Source: an uncultured Pseudomonadota bacterium
GTDB lineage: Bacteria; Pseudomonadota; Gammaproteobacteria; Burkholderiales; SG8-39
Direction: 5' to 3'
Assembly: GCA_903895005.1 (NCBI GenBank)
Contig: CAITSH010000018.1
Coordinates: 1 to 14,268 of the forward strand
Length of the DNA: 14,268 bases
Shown here: positions 1 to 6,944 of the stretch, one piece after another
Numbering within the stretch: position 1 is the stretch's first letter
Layout of the letters: each line of letters opens with the position of its first letter
Notes under the pieces: model-generated
What the model was told of the DNA's origin: nothing
The model's database searches: none
Seen by the model: only the letters and a program-made list of their open reading frames with translations
Position numbers and translations under genes: made by a program

Positions 1-576
1 AAATCCCATGTGCCGCAATTGCTGGAGCAGGGCATCGATGTGATCCTGGTCTCGATTGGTTCGCTTGCCGAGCCGGGCATTATCGAGATGCTGGAAAAAG
101 CGGCGCGCAAGGGCGGTGCGCAACTCACCCTCATTTCCGGCGCCATCGCCGCCATCGACGCCATCGCTTCGGCCCGCGTCGGCGGCCTGGATGAGGTGAT
201 TTACACCGGGCGCAAACCGCCGCTGGGCTGGCAGGGGACGCCGGCCGAGAAAGTGGTCGACCTCTCCAATCTGAGCGCGCCGGCGATCCTGTTCGAGGGC
301 AGCGCCGGGGAGGCCGCGCGCCTGTACCCGAAAAACGCCAATGTCGCGGCAACGGTGTCGCTCGCCGGACTAGGCCTCGACAAGACCCGCGCCACGCTGA
401 TCGCCGACCCCGGGGTGAGCAAAAACATTCACCGCGTGCAGGCACGCGGAACGTTTGGCGAACTCGACCTGACCATTTCCGGCAACCCCCTGCCGGACAA
501 TCCCAAGACCTCCGCACTCACCGCCTACAGCGCGGTGCGCGCGATACGCAACCGCGTCGCGCCGCTGGTGATTTAG
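1..576 (+). CDS. nadX: L-aspartate dehydrogenase, 5' truncated by the window edge
   Basis: Oxidises L-aspartate with NAD(P)+ to iminoaspartate/oxaloacetate and ammonia, or runs in the aminating direction; cytoplasmic. The reading frame is open from base 1, so the true start lies upstream. About 191 residues remain of a family usually near 265, so most of the N-terminal nucleotide-binding fold is missing. Visible family hallmarks are the segment [20 protein letters not shown], the YTGRKPP stretch, the DPGVSKNIH motif (its His codon is 430-432; the equivalent His is catalytic in characterised enzymes) and the [17 protein letters not shown] block near the end. The aldehyde dehydrogenase gene follows 30 bases later on the same strand, so they are probably co-transcribed. 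In Pseudomonas aeruginosa, as I recall, an aspartate dehydrogenase also sits beside an aldehyde dehydrogenase. That argues for a catabolic role here rather than NAD synthesis (inference). The family assignment is strong; the in vivo substrate is less certain. Confidence 0.9.
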   Translation, partial: KSHVPQLLEQGIDVILVSIGSLAEPGIIEMLEKAARKGGAQLTLISGAIAAIDAIASARVGGLDEVIYTGRKPPLGWQGTPAEKVVDLSNLSAPAILFEGSAGEAARLYPKNANVAATVSLAGLGLDKTRATLIADPGVSKNIHRVQARGTFGELDLTISGNPLPDNPKTSALTAYSAVRAIRNRVAPLVI

Positions 577-606
577 TGCACATCGTTTAATACCGGGAGC
601 CCGGAA

Positions 607-2076
607 ATGAGTGCGATAGAAAATATATTTGTCGGCGGCGAATGGCGGCGCGGCGGCGGCGACGTCTACGCCTCGCATTACCCGGCCGACGGCAGTGTCG
701 CGGCTGAACTCGCCGCCGCCAGCATCGACGATGTCAATGCCGCCATTGAAACGGCGCACGCGGCCTGGCAAAAACCTAACTGGCGCGATATCAAGCCGCA
801 CGAGCGCGCGGCCATTCTTTTCCGCATCGCCGCGATGATCCGCGAACGCAGCGAGGCACTGGCGCAGTTGCAACGTCAGGACAACGGCAAGCCGATAAAC
901 GAAACGCGCGCCCTTGTTGCCAGCGCCGCGGCGACTTTCCAGTTTTTTGCATCTGCCTGCGAAACGCTCGAAGAAACCCTCACCCCTTCGCGCGGCGACT
1001 ACCTCACCATGAGCGTGCACGACCCGCTGGGCGTGGTAGCGGCGATCACGCCGTGGAATTCGCCCATCGCCAGCGAGGCGCAAAAACTCGCGCCGGCACT
1101 GGCCGCCGGCTGCGCCGTCATTCTAAAGCCCGCGGAAGTCACGCCGCTCGCCGCGCTGGAGCTGGCAAAAATCTGTGAACTCGCCGGCGTTCCCGGGGGC
1201 GTGCTGAGCGTGCTCCCGGGCAAGGGCTCGGTGATCGGCGAGGCCATCATCCGGCATCCGCTGGTGCGCCGCGTCGCGTTTACCGGCGGCACGACCACGG
1301 GCCGGCGCATCGCACATATCGCCGCCGAAAAACTGATGCCCGTGTCGCTCGAACTGGGCGGCAAGTCGCCGACGGTGGTGTTCGAGGACGCAGACATTGA
1401 GCATGCGGTTGCCGGCGTGCTGTTCGGCATTTTCAGCTCCTCGGGTGAGTCCTGCATCGCCGGTTCGCGCCTGTTCGTGCAACGAAGGCTGTATGACAGC
1501 TTCATGCAACGGCTTGTCGCCGGCGCAAAGGCGCTGCTCGTCGGCGACCCCAAAGATGAGCGCACCCAAATGGGCCCGCTCATCACCGGGCAGCATCGTG
1601 CCACCATCGAAGGCTTTGTGAAGCTCGGACTCGACGAGGGCGGCAGACTGCTCACCGGCGGACATCGCCCGACCGGCTCCGTTTTCGATCGCGGCAGTTA
1701 TTACCTGCCGACCATTCTCGAAGGCCTCCCCAACAACGCGCGCATTTGCCAGGAAGAGATTTTCGGCCCCGTGCTGGTGGCCCTGCCTTTTGATGACGAG
1801 GAAGACCTCATCGCACAGGCCAATGACAGCGTATTCGGGCTTGCCGCCGGCCTGTGGACGCGCGACTACAAGCGCGCATGGCGCGTGGCGCGACGCCTGG
1901 ATACCGGCACGGTCTGGATCAACACCTACAAGCTGTTTTCGGTATCGACACCCTTCGGCGGCACCCGGGACAGCGGACTTGGCCGCGAAAAGGGACGCCT
2001 CGGCCTGCTCGAATACAAGGCACAAAAAAGCCTCTACTGGGGCCTCAACGAACAGCCGCTGCCCTGGGCCAAATAA
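607..2076 (+). CDS. NAD(P)-dependent aldehyde dehydrogenase
   Basis: Oxidises an aldehyde to a carboxylate in the cytoplasm; the substrate is unknown. At 489 residues it is the usual length for the superfamily. The catalytic set is complete: Asn151 in TPWNSP, the general base Glu249 in LELGGKSP, and the nucleophile Cys283 in GESCIAG. The Glu-Cys spacing of 34 and Asn-Cys spacing of 132 match classic ALDHs. The cofactor-side motif FTGGTTTG and the EEIFGPV block are also present. The ATG at 607 has a GGGAG ribosome-binding site about 8 bases upstream. It lies 30 bases after the aspartate dehydrogenase gene and 23 before the VOC gene, suggesting one operon. The sequence resembles semialdehyde or betaine-aldehyde type dehydrogenases, but I cannot pick a substrate. 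With an extradiol-dioxygenase-like protein downstream, a ring-cleavage semialdehyde is one possibility (inference only). Confidence 0.92.
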   Translation: MSAIENIFVGGEWRRGGGDVYASHYPADGSVAAELAAASIDDVNAAIETAHAAWQKPNWRDIKPHERAAILFRIAAMIRERSEALAQLQRQDNGKPINETRALVASAAATFQFFASACETLEETLTPSRGDYLTMSVHDPLGVVAAITPWNSPIASEAQKLAPALAAGCAVILKPAEVTPLAALELAKICELAGVPGGVLSVLPGKGSVIGEAIIRHPLVRRVAFTGGTTTGRRIAHIAAEKLMPVSLELGGKSPTVVFEDADIEHAVAGVLFGIFSSSGESCIAGSRLFVQRRLYDSFMQRLVAGAKALLVGDPKDERTQMGPLITGQHRATIEGFVKLGLDEGGRLLTGGHRPTGSVFDRGSYYLPTILEGLPNNARICQEEIFGPVLVALPFDDEEDLIAQANDSVFGLAAGLWTRDYKRAWRVARRLDTGTVWINTYKLFSVSTPFGGTRDSGLGREKGRLGLLEYKAQKSLYWGLNEQPLPWAK

Positions 2077-2099
2077 GCCATCACGCAAAGGAACGGAAC

Positions 2100-3074
2100 A
2101 TGAGCATCCTCGGTATCGACCAGATCACCTACGGCGTGGACGACCCCGCCGCCTGCCGGCAGTTTTTTCTCGACTGGGGCCTCACGCTCAAGCGCGAGAG
2201 TGCCGGGCGCCTGGAGTTCGAGTGCCTCAACGGCTGCGGCGTGATTGTCACGCGCTCGGACGATCCGACTCTGCCACCGGCGATGGAAGCCGGGCCGACC
2301 GTGCGCGAAGTGGTGTGGGGCGTCGCCTCGCCTGTCAACGTCAAGACCATCGCCGCCAAACTCGCCGGCGCCCCGGGGTTTTTTGAACGCGACGGCGAAA
2401 CCGGTGCGACCGATCCCAACGGCCTGGGCCTTCGCATCCGCTTGACGCAAAAGCGCGCCATCGACGTGCAGGGCGTGCCCATGAACACCTGGGGCAACGT
2501 GCAGCGCATCGACACGCGCAGCCGCGTGTATGAGCGCGCTGAACCTGTCGAGGTCGGACACGTGGTGTTTTTTACCGCGGCGCTCGCCGAAGTCGAGGCC
2601 TTTTACTGCGAGCGACTGGGTTTTGCCGTGTCCGACCGTTACCCTGGTCGTGGCCTGTTTCTACGATGCGCCGCGCACGGCGGTCACCACGATGTGTTCT
2701 TCCTGCAACTGCCAACGGGCAAGCGCGGCATCAATCACGTCGCCTTCGCGGTACGCGACATCCACGAGGTATTCGGCGGCGGATTGCACTTTTCCAAATG
2801 CGGCTGGGAAACAGACCTTGGTCCCGGACGGCATCCGATTTCATCGGCCTACTTCTGGTACTTCAAAAGCCCAGGCGGCGGACTCGTGGAGTACTACACC
2901 GACGAGGACATGCTCACACCGGCATGGACACCGCGCGAATTCGAGTCGCGCCCCGAGAATTTTGCAGAGTGGGCAATACTTGGGGGCATAGACGGCGTAA
3001 GCCGGCGGCAAAAACAGGGACCTGCGCCCGGGGCTGTTACGCAATCGGGGCTGGCCGCACGCAAACCCGAGTGA
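2100..3074 (+). CDS. Two-domain VOC protein, probable type I extradiol dioxygenase
   Basis: A 324-residue protein of two vicinal-oxygen-chelate domains, roughly residues 3-125 and 150-275. The first lacks obvious metal ligands, as in type I extradiol dioxygenases. The second has the expected 2-His-1-carboxylate set at His154 (EVGHVVFF), His213 (INHVAFAV) and Glu264 (GLVEYY). It also has counterparts of the second-shell residues of biphenyl-2,3-diol dioxygenase: His197 (GGHHD), His245 (GRHPISS) and Tyr254, the last exactly ten residues before the Glu ligand. Length and spacing fit a ring-cleaving Fe(II) or Mn(II) enzyme. The reading frame stays open back to 1854, but the ATG at 2100 is chosen because it has an AAGGAA site seven bases upstream and follows the aldehyde dehydrogenase stop. 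The tail after residue 300 is low in structure. It could instead be a non-oxygenase VOC enzyme; the aromatic substrate, if any, cannot be read from sequence. Confidence 0.82.
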   Translation: MSILGIDQITYGVDDPAACRQFFLDWGLTLKRESAGRLEFECLNGCGVIVTRSDDPTLPPAMEAGPTVREVVWGVASPVNVKTIAAKLAGAPGFFERDGETGATDPNGLGLRIRLTQKRAIDVQGVPMNTWGNVQRIDTRSRVYERAEPVEVGHVVFFTAALAEVEAFYCERLGFAVSDRYPGRGLFLRCAAHGGHHDVFFLQLPTGKRGINHVAFAVRDIHEVFGGGLHFSKCGWETDLGPGRHPISSAYFWYFKSPGGGLVEYYTDEDMLTPAWTPREFESRPENFAEWAILGGIDGVSRRQKQGPAPGAVTQSGLAARKPE

Positions 3075-3089
3075 CCGGCCCGCCAGGGC

Positions 3090-3854
3090 TTACTTTTTTA
3101 CCACCCTAAGGAAACTGATGTCGCCGTAGTACGAGTGCGCCTTGGTCTCGGTGTTGTCTGTGTCGGTCATGATACCCACCGAATGGATGGTCCCCGGCTC
3201 CTCGCCGAAAGCCCGGCGGTAGTCTTCCAGGACATTGCGCGTTTCCTCCAACCAACGGCCGGTTTTCTCGCGCCCGCTTTGCACAACGATCATCTTGATA
3301 CGCCCGGTGTGGCTATTGGTGATCAACGACTCCGGCGGACGACGGTTGCCCCATATATACATCAGCGTTGCGTAAGGCAGGTCCTGCCCGGTAAATGCCT
3401 TCACCTGGGAGGCGACCATGCGGTCATCGAAGGACAGCTTCGACATGTCACCGGAAAATGAAATCACCACGCGAGCCGGGGAATCCTCAAAGCGACGCGT
3501 GCTGTTGTCGGCGGTGGCGATCTCCTGGATGACCTTCCAGTGCCAGTGCACCAGCGGGAATTTCGCCGGGTCCACGCGCACGTCGTGAACCAGTCCGGAC
3601 GCGGACGAATCAGCACTGGCGCGGATGACGGTGCGCCCGTCGTCGCTGACCATCTGGTATTCGGTGGGCTTCTTGAAGCGCGAGAACGTCCAAAGGCGCC
3701 AACCGCCCGGTGCGGTCTCGCCCGGCTTGCCAACGGAAAAATGCGTGACATCGGGCAGCGCAATGCGCTCCGGTTCCGGCGGGGACAAGGCGCAGCCGCC
3801 CATCAACGCGGCGAGCAAGACCATTCCCCCTTTAAACATCAAGCGCAAGGCCAT
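3090..3854 (-). CDS. DUF3047 family lipoprotein
   Basis: A 254-residue protein with a lipoprotein-type leader: basic residues Arg4 and Lys8, a hydrophobic stretch, and LMGGC ending at Cys21, the likely lipidated residue. The body matches my memory of DUF3047 proteins: a beta-rich domain containing GWRLWTFS near residue 51, VHWHWKV near residue 102, SFSGD near residue 134, YIWGNRRP, and a terminal TDTDNTETKAHSYYGDISF block. Its function is unknown; it is expected to be anchored in the envelope. The start is uncertain. The first ATG (3854) has no clear ribosome-binding site, and Met6 and Met11 are alternatives; Met6 would keep Lys8 in the leader and Met11 would remove all the basic residues. 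It converges on the VOC gene with a 15-base gap and diverges from the gene beginning at 4184. Confidence 0.8.
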   Translation of the reverse strand: MALRLMFKGGMVLLAALMGGCALSPPEPERIALPDVTHFSVGKPGETAPGGWRLWTFSRFKKPTEYQMVSDDGRTVIRASADSSASGLVHDVRVDPAKFPLVHWHWKVIQEIATADNSTRRFEDSPARVVISFSGDMSKLSFDDRMVASQVKAFTGQDLPYATLMYIWGNRRPPESLITNSHTGRIKMIVVQSGREKTGRWLEETRNVLEDYRRAFGEEPGTIHSVGIMTDTDNTETKAHSYYGDISFLRVVKK

Positions 3855-4183
3855 TTTTATTTAGTGATTTTTAGGCAAATCTAACAAGGCCATTTTAACT
3901 GCGCGCGGCGGCCTGCGCCTGCCATAGCGCGAGGAATTACGTTTGTAAATGGGAGCATGCGTGCGTTGGCGCACGACCGTAACCGCCACCAGCGGGGCAA
4001 AGTCTCGGCGGACACGGAGTCGGGTCACGAAGGAGTAAAATGACGCCATACCGCTGTAAGGCGATCTGCCGGGCGGACTGCCCGATGCGGCCGGCGCTTC
4101 CCTGCCGGGTCTTGCTGCCACCACAACCCCCGACCAGATGTGGTCAGACCGGAACGGGGCTGAGTCAACGCGAAGGAATTACT
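3855..4183. other. Divergent intergenic region with small dyads
   Basis: 329 bases between the leftward lipoprotein gene and the rightward gene at 4184. Seen directly: a 12-base direct repeat CAAGGCCATTTT at 3846-3857 and 3885-3896, the first copy spanning the lipoprotein start; a 6-bp dyad CGTGCG-TTGG-CGCACG at 3960-3975; a hairpin CGGGC/GCCCG at 4070-4084; a dyad GACCA-GATG-TGGTC at 4132-4145; and overlapping it GGTC-A-GACC at 4142-4150. A strong GAAGGAG sequence precedes an ATG at 4040 that is in frame with the downstream gene. No convincing sigma-70 promoter pair was found by eye on either strand. Confidence 0.5.
4132..4151. promoter_or_regulatory. Overlapping dyads, possible operator
   Basis: The perfect inverted repeat GACCA-N4-TGGTC (4132-4145) shares its right arm with a second one, GGTC-A-GACC (4142-4150). 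The second resembles the TGGTCnGACC core recognised by FadR-subfamily GntR regulators. It lies 34 bases upstream of the TTG start at 4184, where an operator would act. No GntR gene is present in the window, so the match is only suggestive; a short RNA hairpin is equally possible. Confidence 0.3.
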
Positions 4184-4729
4184 TTGAGAATCGAAGTTCA
4201 CGTGCACGGAGAGGTAGCACTGCGGGCCGGCGTCACCGCCTCGCAGGTTGAAACAGCGCTGCGGCCCCTGCTGGAATATATCGATGAGGACAACCTCGCC
4301 GATGTGCGCAGCGTTTATGAAGACGAGCCCGGCATCGTGTACGAGGCGCGCGAGCACCTGTTACGCATCTGCTGGTCGGGCGATGTCGGCCGCAAGTTTG
4401 GCGAAAAGGTCCAGGCCGCACTTGCCGAGCTTGCGCCTTATACCGAGCGTGCCGCAGGTGTGTCACTGAGTTTTTACCACGACGATGGACAGGACGAATT
4501 CAGCATGCTGTTCGTCGGCCCGACACCCGAGTCGATACACGAAGCCGAGCGCCTCTACCTCGTTGAGGAAATGTCGCGCCTGCTCGGCCGCCACTTTACG
4601 GAAGCGGAAATCGGCGAGGTCGTCACGCTGGTCAACCAGATTTTCACCCGCACTCGCGGCGGCGCCGGCACAACGAGTGTCACGTCAAGCTCTGGCCTGT
4701 CGGCAAGCGCACGCAAGCGCCTGCACTGA
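4184..4729 (+). CDS. Uncharacterised 181-residue protein (HVHGE N-terminus)
   Basis: I recognise the general appearance of a conserved betaproteobacterial family of unknown function (possibly the one Pfam calls DUF6806, from memory and unverified), but no function. It is acidic and soluble, with no signal peptide or membrane segment. From the proposed start it reads IEVHVHGEV, then a helix ending in LRPLLEYIDEDNLADV, the block SVYEDEPGIVYEAREHLLRI with CWSGDVG after it, a stretch with SFYHDDGQDEF, and an amphipathic C-terminal helix VEEMSRLLGRHFTEAEIGEV; the last 20 residues are Ser/Thr-rich. I chose the TTG at 4184 because GAAGGA (4172-4177) sits at good spacing and the recognisable fold begins there. 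A 48-residue extension from the ATG at 4040 is also open and has its own good ribosome-binding site, but is Cys/Pro/Arg-rich and does not look like folded protein. The gene is convergent with the LysR-type regulator. Confidence 0.72.
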   Translation: MRIEVHVHGEVALRAGVTASQVETALRPLLEYIDEDNLADVRSVYEDEPGIVYEAREHLLRICWSGDVGRKFGEKVQAALAELAPYTERAAGVSLSFYHDDGQDEFSMLFVGPTPESIHEAERLYLVEEMSRLLGRHFTEAEIGEVVTLVNQIFTRTRGGAGTTSVTSSSGLSASARKRLH

Positions 4730-4816
4730 AAAGTCGACGCACCGTCCATTTCCGGGATCACCTTCCGATCGCCGAATAGCTTCGACCTGCTCAAATGGCA
4801 TCCAGTCACACGTGCT

Positions 4817-5719
4817 TCAGCCGATGCGCGTGGGAAAACGCAATCCGGGCAGCAAGCGCTGAACCAACGGGTGGAGCACCTTCTTCTCCGTCCCGATGGC
4901 GAAAAAGTACTCTTCGACGCCCTCACATAACGCCACACGCCTGACCTTGTAACGTGCGATCAGTTCTTCCTCGACGGCTTCTGCAGCCGGAAACACGCCC
5001 ATCCCGCCGGCACCAAAAGTCTTGAGCAGTGCGCTGTCCTCGAACTCCCCGACAACGCGCGGCTTGACGCCCTCACGCTCGAACCACTGATCGATCCGCG
5101 CCCTTACCACAGCATGCGCTGTCGGCATCAATACAGGCACGGTCGCAAGAGAATGAGGGAAATTCCGGCGGGCGGCGGCGAACAGCGATGCAGGCGCATA
5201 CCAGGCAATCGGCGAACCGCCCAACGGGTGGCTGTAAACCCGAATATTGGCGTTACCCGGAGCGGCTCGATCCGCGAGGATCACGTCGAGCCGGTGCAGG
5301 GCCAGGTCGCCAAGCAGGTCATCAAAGTCGTCCTCGTGGCACTTCAAGCGTAAGGCCGGATCCTGAATCACTGCCTGCAGAAGGCGGTGAACGACCAGTT
5401 TCGGCAAGCCTTCCGCAATGCCCACGGCAAGCCTAACTCCCGGGTCGCTGGCGGCATCGCGTACCGCGGCAGGCAACTGCTCTCCCAACTGAAAAATCTG
5501 GTCCGCCTGCCGCATCGCGACGAAGCCAGCCTCGGTGAGTACCAAACCGCGACCGGCCGGCTTTAGCAGGGCATGCCCCAGCGAGCGCTCAAGCTCGTGA
5601 ACCTGGGCACTGACGGTCTGAACCGCCATACCCATGCGCTCCGCAGCGCGTGCAATGCCGCCCTCCTTGGCGACCACCCAGAAGTAATACAGATGTCGGT
5701 AGCTGAAGCTCTGGCTCAT
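4817..5719 (-). CDS. nhaR: LysR-family regulator of the NhaR type
   Basis: A 300-residue DNA-binding activator. The N-terminus, YRHLYYFWVVAKEGGIARAA, closely follows the E. coli NhaR pattern (HLYYFW...KEG...AAE), with a winged helix-turn-helix over about residues 6-65 and the recognition helix around VQTVSAQVHELE. The effector domain keeps NhaR-like features: GIAEGLPKLV, the KCHEDDFDDLL segment, GEFEDSALLKTFGAGGMGVF and a C-terminal EEYFFAIGTEKKVLHPLVQRL. In E. coli NhaR responds to sodium and activates nhaA. Here no antiporter gene adjoins, and the divergent operon encodes an S30AE protein, a zinc-ribbon/TerB-like protein and TerC, so its target is probably that operon (inference). The gene starts 99 bases from the divergent start, with CAGGA immediately before its ATG. 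The symbol reflects family resemblance; the sensed signal may differ. Confidence 0.85.
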   Translation of the reverse strand: MSQSFSYRHLYYFWVVAKEGGIARAAERMGMAVQTVSAQVHELERSLGHALLKPAGRGLVLTEAGFVAMRQADQIFQLGEQLPAAVRDAASDPGVRLAVGIAEGLPKLVVHRLLQAVIQDPALRLKCHEDDFDDLLGDLALHRLDVILADRAAPGNANIRVYSHPLGGSPIAWYAPASLFAAARRNFPHSLATVPVLMPTAHAVVRARIDQWFEREGVKPRVVGEFEDSALLKTFGAGGMGVFPAAEAVEEELIARYKVRRVALCEGVEEYFFAIGTEKKVLHPLVQRLLPGLRFPTRIG

Positions 5720-5818
5720 ATTCCTGTTTTTTAGAACAATTAATCTCTAATTATCTACTTTTTCCGAAATTAAGGGCGGTCCAAGATGAAGGCCTTGTTC
5801 GTTTAAAGGAGGTATCAC
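5720..5818. promoter_or_regulatory. Divergent promoter region with a LysR-type dyad
   Basis: 99 AT-rich bases between the nhaR-like gene and the S30AE gene, in contrast with the GC-rich surroundings. A perfect interrupted palindrome TTAGA-N10-TCTAA lies at 5731-5750, 12 bases from the regulator's start codon. Its size and place suit a LysR-type binding site acting both as autoregulation and for the rightward operon. The right end carries an unusually strong ribosome-binding site, AAAGGAGGT, before the ATG at 5819. I could not fix -35/-10 boxes with confidence. Confidence 0.55.
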
Positions 5819-6178
5819 ATGCAAATAATTTTTGAATCCCGCGACCCGCAAGGAGCCAAGCTTCGCGACCTGGCCGAGCGCCGAATCCGTTTTGCAATCC
5901 GCCGCCTAAGCTGGCTGGTCCCGCGCGCAAAAGTGCGACTGACCGATGTCAATGGCCCTCGCGGCGGAATTGACAAACATTGCCAGATCCAACTGGAGAC
6001 CGCGACCTTCGGTAAGGTCGTAATCTCATCTGTAGCGCGCGATTGGACCGTCGCATTTGAAAATGGCCTTGCACGTGCCAGCCGGTTGTTGATTAGATCC
6101 CTGCGCCGCAACCGAGAAACCCAGCGCAAGCAGATGCAGCACCTGCTGCCGCCCGCCGAAAACGCAGGCGCGGAATGA
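5819..6178 (+). CDS. HPF/RaiA (S30AE) family ribosome-associated protein
   Basis: A small basic 119-residue protein of the ribosome hibernation factor family, which binds the 30S subunit near the mRNA/tRNA path in stressed or starved cells. It shows the family's beta-alpha-beta-beta-beta-alpha order: MQIIFESRD, an Arg-rich first helix at about residues 12-32, strands KVRLTDVNG and KHCQIQLET, and a long basic last helix (residues 76-100). The DVNGPRGGIDK loop (43-53) marks the subgroup common in Betaproteobacteria that are not the main HPF. It lacks the long C-terminal dimerisation domain of long HPF. It has a near-perfect Shine-Dalgarno (AAAGGAGGT), so translation is likely strong. Its stop overlaps the next gene's start (ATGA at 6175-6178), implying translational coupling. 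It is the first gene of the operon divergent from the nhaR-like gene. Confidence 0.85.
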   Translation: MQIIFESRDPQGAKLRDLAERRIRFAIRRLSWLVPRAKVRLTDVNGPRGGIDKHCQIQLETATFGKVVISSVARDWTVAFENGLARASRLLIRSLRRNRETQRKQMQHLLPPAENAGAE

Positions 6179-6864
6179 ACTGCCCCGCATGCACCGGCAC
6201 AGTCCTGTCGATGAGCGACCGCCGAGGGGTCGAAATCGCCTACTGTCCGCAATGTCGCGGAGTGTGGCTCGACCGTGACGAGTTGGACAAACTGCTTGAG
6301 CATGCGGCGACACGGCACCAGTCCGGCGACGCAGAGCCACGCCCCGACGGCCAGACTGAAGCGCAGAACGACCGGCAAAATCAGCAAAGCGGCGACCAAG
6401 AATTCTGGCTGACCGACATTTTCGACTCTGCCCCCACTTTTAATAGGAACTACCCAATGCGAACTTACCACCGCAACAGCCCGCATGCCGCAGCCCGAAT
6501 CGTCACCCTGGCGATGTTTGCAGACGGAAACCTGGGCCATGCTGAACTTGACCTGCTCGATCAGCAGGCCATCCACGCCCAACTGGGACTGTCCGAGACC
6601 GAGTTTCATGGCGTCACGAATGCCTTCTGCGAAGACCTGCTTGCGCAAGCCCACCAGGCCGGCTTCAAATCATGTCGCATAGACCCGGCGACCATTTCAG
6701 GAATGCTCGATGAAATCGATGATCCGACCCTGCGGCTGAAGGTGCTGCGTTGCTGCATCTTATTGATTGACGCAGACCAGCGGGTGACAAACGGCGAATC
6801 GACGGTACTGCTCGCCGCACTGGACCAATGGGGACTGCGCCAACAACTATTGCAAGCAAGATGA
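6175..6864 (+). CDS. Zinc-ribbon (TFIIB-type) and TerB-like domain fusion protein
   Basis: A 229-residue two-part protein of unknown role. Residues 1-40 form a TFIIB-type zinc ribbon with Cys3, Cys6, Cys24 and Cys27 and the family signature YCPQCRGVWLDRDELDKL. A Gln/Asp-rich linker (about 45-75) leads to EFWLTDIFD, which is how stand-alone zinc-ribbon proteins of this type commonly end. From Met95 a second, all-helical unit of 135 residues resembles TerB-like proteins: AARIVTLAMFADGNLGHAEL, then HAQLGLSETEFH and a second acidic repeat LIDADQRVTNGES, both suggestive of metal-binding TerB loops. The Met95 codon (6457) is preceded by AGGAA at 6445-6449, seven bases away, as if it had been, or still is, a separate start. 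The first codon overlaps the S30AE stop. The function is inferred only as stress-associated. Confidence 0.8.
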   Translation: MNCPACTGTVLSMSDRRGVEIAYCPQCRGVWLDRDELDKLLEHAATRHQSGDAEPRPDGQTEAQNDRQNQQSGDQEFWLTDIFDSAPTFNRNYPMRTYHRNSPHAAARIVTLAMFADGNLGHAELDLLDQQAIHAQLGLSETEFHGVTNAFCEDLLAQAHQAGFKSCRIDPATISGMLDEIDDPTLRLKVLRCCILLIDADQRVTNGESTVLLAALDQWGLRQQLLQAR

Positions 6865-6944
6865 CAGGAACGAGGCGCTGATTTAAAAGCACCTATGGCG
6901 GAATAGCAAACAACAACGACGAAAAGACCCGATCAGTGGACCTA

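Noticed and set aside
370..1083. Long minus-strand open frames opposite the aspartate and aldehyde dehydrogenase genes
   Set aside because: They are antisense shadows of strongly supported genes in GC-rich codon-biased DNA, with no family resemblance.
1854..2099. N-terminal extension of the VOC protein back to 1854
   Set aside because: It lies inside the aldehyde dehydrogenase coding region in another frame. The ATG at 2100 has a good ribosome-binding site and starts the VOC fold.
3844..3893. TTGTTA/TAAATA as a sigma-70 promoter for the lipoprotein gene
   Set aside because: The match is weak and would put the transcription start on or next to the start codon.
4035..4041. TAAAAT as a -10 box near 4036
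   Set aside because: No acceptable -35 hexamer lies 16-18 bases upstream; the sequence is better read as the end of a ribosome-binding site and start codon.
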